Below are positions 6,295 to 9,938 of a DNA stretch of 9,938 nt, one piece after another (the first letter of the stretch is position 1; each line of letters starts with the position of its first letter). The translations under genes and the position numbers were made by a program. This stretch comes from Actinomycetota bacterium (lineage in GTDB: Bacteria; Actinomycetota; Humimicrobiia; Humimicrobiales; Humimicrobiaceae): positions 1 through 9,938 of the forward strand of contig JAMCVO010000172.1 in the NCBI GenBank assembly GCA_023475715.1, written 5' to 3'. The notes under the pieces were generated by a model, which saw only the letters and a program-made list of their open reading frames with translations, had not been told where the DNA came from and did not search any database.

Positions 6295-6335
6295 AAGTAT
6301 TTTTACTCAAAAAATAAATTAAGAACGGATAAATA

Positions 6336-6563
6336 ATGAAAAAGAATTCAATTAGGTTCTCGTCAACTAGAAGAAGAGTATTATTGGTTTTTATATTTAT
6401 AGTAGTTGCCATAACATTTTTTGTAGCCGGGCTAGCTTTACTTAAATCACCATTAAAGAATATGAGTTTATCTATGATCGATTATATCAAGGAAAAGAAA
6501 AGCATTTCATTCCAATTTGGTAATGGCAGTAGCGGTGGAGGTGGTGCAAGTGGAACTTATTAG
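6336..6563 (+). CDS. Small single-pass membrane or secreted protein with Gly-rich tail, 75 aa
   Basis: No family is recognised. A strongly basic N-terminus (MKKNSIRFSSTRRR) precedes one hydrophobic helix at residues 15-36 (VLLVFIFIVVAITFFVAGLALL), then a short amphipathic part (37-60) and a C-terminal tail GNGSSGGGGASGTY rich in Gly and Ser. It could be a membrane-anchored peptide with its tail outside, or a signal peptide cleaved near VAG-LA to release about 40 residues. The ATG has only a poor Shine-Dalgarno (ACGGAT region); its leader at 6317-6333 is 15/17 identical to the recombinase leader on the other strand. The gene is the sole occupant of the predicted invertible segment, so its orientation, and perhaps expression, may switch. 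Chance ORF status cannot be excluded, but the ordered basic-hydrophobic-Gly layout argues for a real gene. Confidence 0.5.
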   Translation: MKKNSIRFSSTRRRVLLVFIFIVVAITFFVAGLALLKSPLKNMSLSMIDYIKEKKSISFQFGNGSSGGGGASGTY

Positions 6564-6626
6564 AAAGATTTCACTAGGATTAAAAAGAAATTTTAAATTT
6601 TCGCACAGTGTTAATAAAAAGAATAA

Positions 6627-6655
6627 ATTATACAAAAGAAGTAATTTTGTATAAT
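6627..6655 (+). other. Predicted recombination core site, right copy
   Basis: ATTATACAAAA (6627-6637) and TTTTGTATAAT (6645-6655) are perfect 11-bp inverted arms around the 7-bp spacer GAAGTAA (6638-6644). This is the textbook geometry for a tyrosine-recombinase core site and is more symmetrical than its partner at 6198-6226. The further inverted repeat AGTGTTAAT (6607-6615) with ATTAACACT (6696-6704) flanks it and might be an accessory site. A simple hairpin terminator is unlikely because the stem is almost all A-T. Confidence 0.6.
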
Positions 6656-6722
6656 CTTCAAAAATTTTATCAGTTATTGAAAATTAATCAATAGAATTAA
6701 CACTAAATTCTGGTACCTCTTT

Positions 6723-6742
6723 TAGTGAACTGCGGTTCACTA
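6723..6742. repeat. Perfect 8-bp hairpin with 4-nt loop
   Basis: TAGTGAAC (6723-6730) and GTTCACTA (6735-6742) enclose the loop TGCG. It is the first of a run of hairpins in the gene-free stretch right of the predicted switch. No T-run follows, so it is not a standard terminator. Confidence 0.45.
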
Positions 6743-6750
6743 CTATAAGG

Positions 6751-6804
6751 ATAAAACCGACGCAGAAAAAACTTTCAAATCTAAAATTCTGGTGGCGGTT
6801 TTAT
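6751..6804. repeat. Inverted repeat resembling the one beyond the recombinase
   Basis: ATAAAACCG (6751-6759) is the reverse complement of CGGTTTTAT (6796-6804), a span of 54 bp. The unit at 5464-5516 has the same outer arms (ATAAAACC and GGTTTTAT) and a span of 53 bp. Just right of it, CCTTGCCTT (6810-6818) pairs with AAGGCAAGG (6885-6893), which leads into the structured RNA candidate. Confidence 0.4.
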
Positions 6805-6894
6805 TGTAGCCTTGCCTTATCCTTAAGAATCTAACTGATAATCAAAAACTTAATTCAAAGATAAGCCAAAAACATAAGATAAACAAGGCAAGGA

Positions 6895-7086
6895 GCGCCT
6901 GAGCCATAAAAGGGGGCAGGGGGGAAATAATGGCGAAGGCGCAAAGAGGTGTCGGGTGAGAAGCACCCGACTGATGCCTTTAGCAAGGGCTGAAAAGCCC
7001 GAAGCGGTCGACGAAGTCCGCTTAGAAGCGGACGAAGTGAACCCTCGATCAAAAATGTAAATTTTTAGCGAGGGCGAAAAGGCAGT
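6895..7086 (+). ncRNA. Candidate structured non-coding RNA, about 190 nt, multibranched
   Basis: Helices in order: P1, GCGCCT-GA-GCCAT (6895-6907) with ATGGC-GA-AGGCGC (6930-6942), containing a tandem G-A internal loop and closed by a G-rich loop; P2, GTCGGGTG (6951-6958) with CACCCGAC (6964-6971); P3, TGCCTTT (6975-6981) with AAAGGCA (7078-7084), which encloses three hairpins: P4, GGGCT-GAAA-AGCCC (6987-7000), P5, GTCCGCTT (7016-7023) with AAGCGGAC (7026-7033), and P6, CCCTCG (7042-7047) with CGAGGG (7069-7074), extended by AAAAAT/ATTTTT and capped by GTAA. Two GNRA loops, tandem G-A and purine-rich joints all make sense only on the plus strand. G/C content is far above the flanks. It has no believable reading frame. 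I am reminded of HEARO (IscB-type omega RNA), from memory only; no IscB gene is present. Family assignment is uncertain. Confidence 0.65.
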
Positions 7087-7480
7087 CGGGGTGGTAATAT
7101 TCTTTTTATCAACTCCAGATACTTGCTAAAAAAGGCTTGGTAATAATAGAATTTTAGCGGTAAAAAACCATTTAAGTATGGTTTTCGAAAAACAAGGGGT
7201 AGGAAAACAAGAATTATAGACCTCTTTTCTTCGATTGATGAATCAGATTAGGTAAAACGATAGAAAAAGTTTGAAATTGGTTTTCTTTGCAGCCAAGCTG
7301 CGATAACTTGAGGCTATATTTTGCATAGCTTTTAATATTAAAAGGTTCATTAAAATTAATACTACTGCTTTGTAAGATATCGCTTGTTATCTTCTTATAC
7401 TCATAATATCCGGATTTTAATCTTCCATTTAAGGAGATATTTCCTTATGGTGAAATTCCAGTATCGCTGGTCTATTATAG
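7087..7480. other. Gene-free AT-rich stretch with isolated palindromes
   Basis: No reading frame here has a start signal or protein-like content. Structures seen are AAAACCAT (7164-7171) with ATGGTTTT (7178-7185), a perfect 16-bp palindrome CTTTTAATATTAAAAG (7329-7344), and TAAGGA (7430-7435) with TCCTTA (7442-7447). The first could end the RNA upstream, since its right arm finishes in TTTT, but there is no free T-run. The stretch separates the accessory region from the sugar-transport operon. Confidence 0.4.
7164..7185 (+). terminator. Weak terminator-like hairpin after the RNA candidate
   Basis: A perfect 8-bp stem with the 6-nt loop TTAAGT, ending in TTTT. It lies about 80 nt after the last helix of the RNA candidate and would give a transcript of about 290 nt if used. 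The T bases are part of the stem, so termination is only a possibility. Confidence 0.25.
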
Positions 7481-7509
7481 TTGACAAATTGTAAGAGTAA
7501 TATTATTAT
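7481..7509 (+). promoter_or_regulatory. Sigma70-type promoter for the GntR gene
   Basis: A consensus -35 TTGACA (7481-7486) is followed after exactly 17 bases by TATTAT (7504-7509); the overlapping TATAAT at 7507-7512 would have a 20-base spacer. The -35 box begins the imperfect palindrome TTGACAAATTGTAA (7481-7494), a plausible operator. Transcription would start near 7516, giving a leader of about 68 nt. Confidence 0.65.
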
Positions 7510-7522
7510 AATAGTGATATAT

Positions 7523-7541
7523 ACAACAGACAACATACAAC
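7523..7541 (+). repeat. Three ACAAC repeats in 7-nt phase in the GntR leader
   Basis: ACAAC occurs at 7523-7527, 7530-7534 and 7537-7541, each 7 nt from the next, just downstream of the predicted transcription start. This could be a regulator-binding site or a single-stranded leader element. No Shine-Dalgarno precedes the GntR start, so the leader may matter for translation. Confidence 0.35.
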
Positions 7542-7583
7542 TTATAATTTATTATTTATGATTAACTTTTTATTCGGTTAATT

Positions 7584-8312
7584 ATGATAAATAGAGATAA
7601 TCCGTTATATATAAAAGTTAGAGATCATATAACCAATATGATATTAATAGGTGAATTGAATCCTGGAGACAAATTACCTTCAGAGAATGTACTTGCAGAT
7701 GATCTTAAAATTTCAAGGTCTACTCTGAGAGATTCTTTAAGAATGCTGGAAGAGAGGAAAATAATAATTAAAAAACATGGTATCGGTACATTTATTGCCC
7801 CTAAAAATATATTACAATACTCAATACAGGAATACCTTAGTAGCACATCTTTAATTCAGTCTATGGGAATGAAGCCCGGAACAATATTGAAAGAAATATT
7901 TTTAAAGAAACCAGATACACTTGTAAAAGAAAGATTAAATTTAGATAACGATGATGACATATATGAGATAGATAGAGTCAGGACAGCTGATGGTAAACCA
8001 ATTTTGTATTCTATTGAATATGTTCCTAAAAAAATTTTAAGCTGTGAAATAAATACCATGACACTGGGAGAGTCACTGGTGGATTTTTTTAGAGAAAAGT
8101 GTAATTTAAAAATAAGCTGGACTTTAACTACATTATTACCTGGTTTAGCTGACAAAACTATAGGTAAATTATTAAAAATACCCCAAGGTTCACTTCTGTT
8201 AATTATGGTACATTCAGATTTTAATAATGCAAATGAACCAGTTTGTTTTGCCAAAGAATATTTTAATAGTGATGAGTTTGAATTTAGGATATCAAGAAAC
8301 TGGAGTAGATAA
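7584..8312 (+). CDS. GntR family (HutC/UTRA subfamily) transcriptional regulator, 242 aa
   Basis: An N-terminal winged helix-turn-helix occupies residues 1-74: PLYIKVRDHI, then GDKLPSENVLADDLKISRSTLRDSLRMLEERKII, with the recognition helix at about 44-55 and the wing ending in GIGTFIAPK. These are hallmark GntR motifs. From about 85 to 238 lies a UTRA-type effector domain, with the conserved GMKPGTILKEIFLKK, YEIDRVRTADGKPILYSIEYVPK and LLIMVHSDFNNANEPVCFAKEYFNSDEFEF pieces. UTRA regulators bind small ligands, often sugars or sugar phosphates, and release DNA when loaded. The ligand here is probably a product of the substrate carried by the binding protein downstream (74 nt away, same strand). 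The ATG lacks a clear Shine-Dalgarno, and an upstream in-frame ATG at 7558 is cut off by TAA, so no longer start exists. Full-length, not truncated. Confidence 0.92.
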   Translation: MINRDNPLYIKVRDHITNMILIGELNPGDKLPSENVLADDLKISRSTLRDSLRMLEERKIIIKKHGIGTFIAPKNILQYSIQEYLSSTSLIQSMGMKPGTILKEIFLKKPDTLVKERLNLDNDDDIYEIDRVRTADGKPILYSIEYVPKKILSCEINTMTLGESLVDFFREKCNLKISWTLTTLLPGLADKTIGKLLKIPQGSLLLIMVHSDFNNANEPVCFAKEYFNSDEFEFRISRNWSR

Positions 8313-8323
8313 TTGAATAAATT

Positions 8324-8333
8324 AAAGGAGGTG
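8324..8333 (+). promoter_or_regulatory. Orphan Shine-Dalgarno without a start codon in range
   Basis: AAAGGAGGTG is an almost perfect anti-16S match, yet no ATG, GTG or TTG follows within 4-13 nt; the GTG it contains opens only four codons (8331-8345). The binding-protein gene has its own site at 8371-8378. It may be a remnant of a lost leader gene, a ribosome standby site, or a binding site for mRNA control. Confidence 0.45.
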
Positions 8334-8385
8334 AATAATTTTTAAGCTTTTATCAAATATTTTTATTTAAGGAAGGAGTTAATAA

Positions 8386-9810
8386 ATGACTACAACTAAA
8401 TATCTTAAAATTGTATTAGTAGCTGTGATTGCAATAACAGTCATAGGATCATTTTCTTTTTTAGGTTGTAAAGCATCGGGAACTACAGTATCTGAAACTA
8501 CAACAGCAGCTACATCGGCTGTAACCGTAGAGACAACTGCAATTGAAACTACTGCAGCAGAAACAAAAGCTCAACCAGTAAAACTTACATTCTGGTGGTG
8601 GGGTGAGCAAACGGCTCCTGGCATGACAGATGTTATTGATAAAGTTATAACAGATTATGAAAAAATACATCCAAATGTAACAATCGATGCAGTATTACAA
8701 GGTACAGATGAAACCATACCTGCGTTTACAGCAGCTGCCGAGGCAGGTAGCGGGCCTGATATTGCAACACTTTGGTATGGTTTGTATATGTACGAACAGG
8801 TGTGGAAAGGTTATGCAGTTCCTATTAGTGATTATATTAGCGGTGATGAGATAAATCATTGGAAAGAGAAGAAATTTGTAGAATATGATGGAAAAATTTG
8901 GGGTGTAAATAATTATACAAGTGCTGAAGGTATGGCATATAATAAGGAACTTTTTACTAAAGTTGGCCTTGATCCCGATGACCCACAAATAAAAAATTGG
9001 GATGATTTTTTGAAGGCTTGTGATAAATTTAAAAAAGCAGGGATAATACCATATGGATTAGGAGTTGCAGATGGTTGGATGGTAATATCGTTTTTAGATA
9101 CTATCACATATCAATTGGCCAGCATTGATGAGTTAAAACAAGCAGTAATTGGAGAAAGGAGCTTTGAAGAAGAAGTATTTACTGCTGGTTTTACAAGATT
9201 TAAGGAACTTCTAGATAAAGGTTACTTAAATAAAGATTCAACATCTTTAACAACTTTTGATAGAAAGCAAAATTTTTACCAGGGAAAATATGCAATGACA
9301 TTCGAGGGAGAAGTTGCCGGATTATTCCAAACCAATAAAGAATTAGGCACTGATAAATTTGAATTTTTAGATACACCACAAATTGGTGATAAGCCCTTTG
9401 ATTATATGGTTGCAACAGGAAATACAAATTTTATTACTTCTTGGAGTAAAAACAAAGAAGTTGCTGCTGACTTCCTCGCATTTTTCCATAATAAAGATAT
9501 TCAGCAATTTATATATGACCGTTTTGAAGGAGCAGTTATGCCTTTTGATGACAGATTTGATTTTTCACAGGTTGATAATCCTGCAATAAAAAATCTATAT
9601 AATAAAATGACTAATTCTTATGATAATAATATCTTTGTAGCTGATTATTATTTACCATGGAGTATACTTGAAGCATACATTGCACAAGGTCAGTTGCTTT
9701 TATCTGGGCAAAATATATCCCCAGCAGATATTGGAAAAGCAATAGAAAAAGCAGCATCCACTTGGAGAGAACAAAATCCAGATATGGTAGAAGCTTATAA
9801 AAAATGGTGA
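8386..9810 (+). CDS. Family 1 sugar-binding lipoprotein of an ABC transporter, 474 aa
   Basis: Residues 1-27 are a lipoprotein signal peptide (TTTKYLK, then a hydrophobic stretch) ending in the lipobox SFLGC, so C28 should carry the lipid. Residues 29-64 form a Thr/Ala/Glu linker with a five-residue ETTA-like repeat that ties the protein to the membrane. From V65 the sequence follows the MalE/UgpB-type extracellular solute-binding fold: LTFWWWGE (67-74), AAAEAGSGPDIATLWY, KIWGVNNYTSAEGMAYNKELFTKVGLDP, NWDDFLKACDKFKKAGIIPYGLG and the C-terminal AASTWREQNPDMVEAY. The length is normal for the family. It captures an oligosaccharide, glycoside or glycerol-phosphate-like ligand outside the cell and passes it to permease subunits; the exact ligand cannot be read. 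GGAAGGAG (8371-8378) lies 7 nt before the ATG. Probably cotranscribed with the GntR gene; permeases would follow outside the window. Confidence 0.93.
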   Translation: MTTTKYLKIVLVAVIAITVIGSFSFLGCKASGTTVSETTTAATSAVTVETTAIETTAAETKAQPVKLTFWWWGEQTAPGMTDVIDKVITDYEKIHPNVTIDAVLQGTDETIPAFTAAAEAGSGPDIATLWYGLYMYEQVWKGYAVPISDYISGDEINHWKEKKFVEYDGKIWGVNNYTSAEGMAYNKELFTKVGLDPDDPQIKNWDDFLKACDKFKKAGIIPYGLGVADGWMVISFLDTITYQLASIDELKQAVIGERSFEEEVFTAGFTRFKELLDKGYLNKDSTSLTTFDRKQNFYQGKYAMTFEGEVAGLFQTNKELGTDKFEFLDTPQIGDKPFDYMVATGNTNFITSWSKNKEVAADFLAFFHNKDIQQFIYDRFEGAVMPFDDRFDFSQVDNPAIKNLYNKMTNSYDNNIFVADYYLPWSILEAYIAQGQLLLSGQNISPADIGKAIEKAASTWREQNPDMVEAYKKW

Positions 9811-9819
9811 TAATGGTTA

Positions 9820-9864
9820 AATTATAATGGGGCAATATTTTAAATTAATTGCCTCATTATAATT
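9820..9864 (+). terminator. 17-bp stem-loop after the binding-protein gene
   Basis: AATTATAATGGGGCAAT (9820-9836) pairs with ATTGCCTCATTATAATT (9848-9864) through all 17 positions, one of them a G-T wobble, with an 11-nt loop. It starts 9 nt after the stop codon. What follows is AT-rich without a pure T-run, so it may be a partial terminator or an mRNA-stabilising hairpin, as is common between a binding-protein gene and its permease genes, where it lets the binding protein be made in excess. Confidence 0.65.
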
Positions 9865-9938
9865 ATTTATTTAATTGATTTATTAACTTAATTAAGAATT
9901 TTTTAATAATTTAAGTCTTTTAATTGCAGTTCCTATTA

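Larger units (their letters stand above)
6209..6644. mobile_element. Predicted invertible DNA segment bounded by a 17-bp inverted repeat
   Basis: The 17-bp sequence at 6209-6225 is repeated in inverse orientation at 6628-6644. The repeats contain the inner arm and the asymmetric 7-bp spacer (GAAGTAA) of two predicted core sites; because the spacers point towards each other, recombination would invert the DNA between them instead of deleting it. About 400 bp lies between the sites, holding the small membrane-protein gene and its upstream hairpins, and the recombinase gene adjoins one end. The E. coli fim switch has the same plan (about 300 bp, short inverted repeats, FimB/FimE of about 200 residues). 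After inversion the small gene would run from about 6517 to 6290 on the minus strand, directly ahead of the recombinase. Confidence 0.55.

Noticed and set aside
6209..6644. Reading the paired sites as the attachment ends of a deletable cassette
   Set aside because: The asymmetric spacers point in opposite directions, which predicts inversion, not excision.
6627..6655. Rho-independent terminator for the small membrane gene
   Set aside because: The stem has one G-C pair in 11 and no T-run, so it would be a poor terminator, while its 11-7-11 symmetry and matching partner fit a recombination site.
6855..7052. Minus-strand 65-codon frame over the RNA candidate
   Set aside because: Its translation is a by-product of the hairpins (Leu/Arg/Pro-rich, no start signal), and the plus-strand helices explain the sequence better.
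7856..8254. Minus-strand 132-codon frame inside the GntR gene
   Set aside because: Opposite a full-length gene with recognised domains; low-complexity Ser/Lys/Ile content and no start signal.

Overview
The window is bacterial, AT-rich DNA with dense genes, Shine-Dalgarno sites of the AGGAGG type and the standard genetic code. I cannot name the species. Low GC, a GntR/HutC regulator and a lipoprotein sugar-binding protein with a Thr/Ala-rich linker would fit a fermentative anaerobe of the Bacillota, Atribacterota or deep-branching subsurface Actinomycetota type, but that is inference. No tRNA, rRNA or CRISPR array was seen.

Left part (1-6191). A short DUF2188 gene (155-388, +) sits behind a cluster of hairpins. 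From about 6190 back to 571 all convincing genes are on the minus strand. In transcription order they are: a FimB-sized tyrosine recombinase (5586-6191); a gap holding a possible gene-tail remnant; a soluble VirD4/TraD-like coupling ATPase (3906-5381); two membrane proteins (3416-3904 and 2531-3394); a HEPN-type protein (2027-2515); a replication-relaxation family protein (1150-2034); and a membrane-anchored protein of unknown function (571-1041). From the ATPase to the replication-relaxation gene the spacings are 1, 21 and 15 nt and then an 8-nt overlap, so this is one operon. It looks like the DNA-processing core of an integrated mobilisable element. The HEPN gene and the 162-residue membrane protein are visibly more AT-rich than the two DNA-processing genes on either side, which suggests cargo.

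Middle part (6192-7480). Two matching sites (6198-6226 and 6627-6655) lie in opposite orientation just upstream of the recombinase gene. Each is built like a tyrosine-recombinase core site, with about 11-bp arms around a 7-bp spacer. They share a 17-bp inverted repeat and enclose a 400-bp segment that carries one small membrane-protein gene (6336-6563). This predicts a recombinase-driven invertible switch. To its right, about 1 kb without genes contains several perfect hairpins and, at 6895-7086, a compact multibranched fold with two GNRA tetraloops and a tandem G-A internal loop, all on the plus strand. This is a strong candidate for a structured non-coding RNA; its family is not certain.

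Right part (7481-9938). A sigma70-like promoter leads into a GntR/HutC-family regulator (7584-8312, +), then a family 1 solute-binding lipoprotein (8386-9810, +). A 17-bp stem-loop follows. This is the front end of a regulated carbohydrate ABC-transporter operon; permease genes would be expected beyond the window edge. It looks like ordinary chromosomal metabolism and gives the accessory region a right-hand neighbour.
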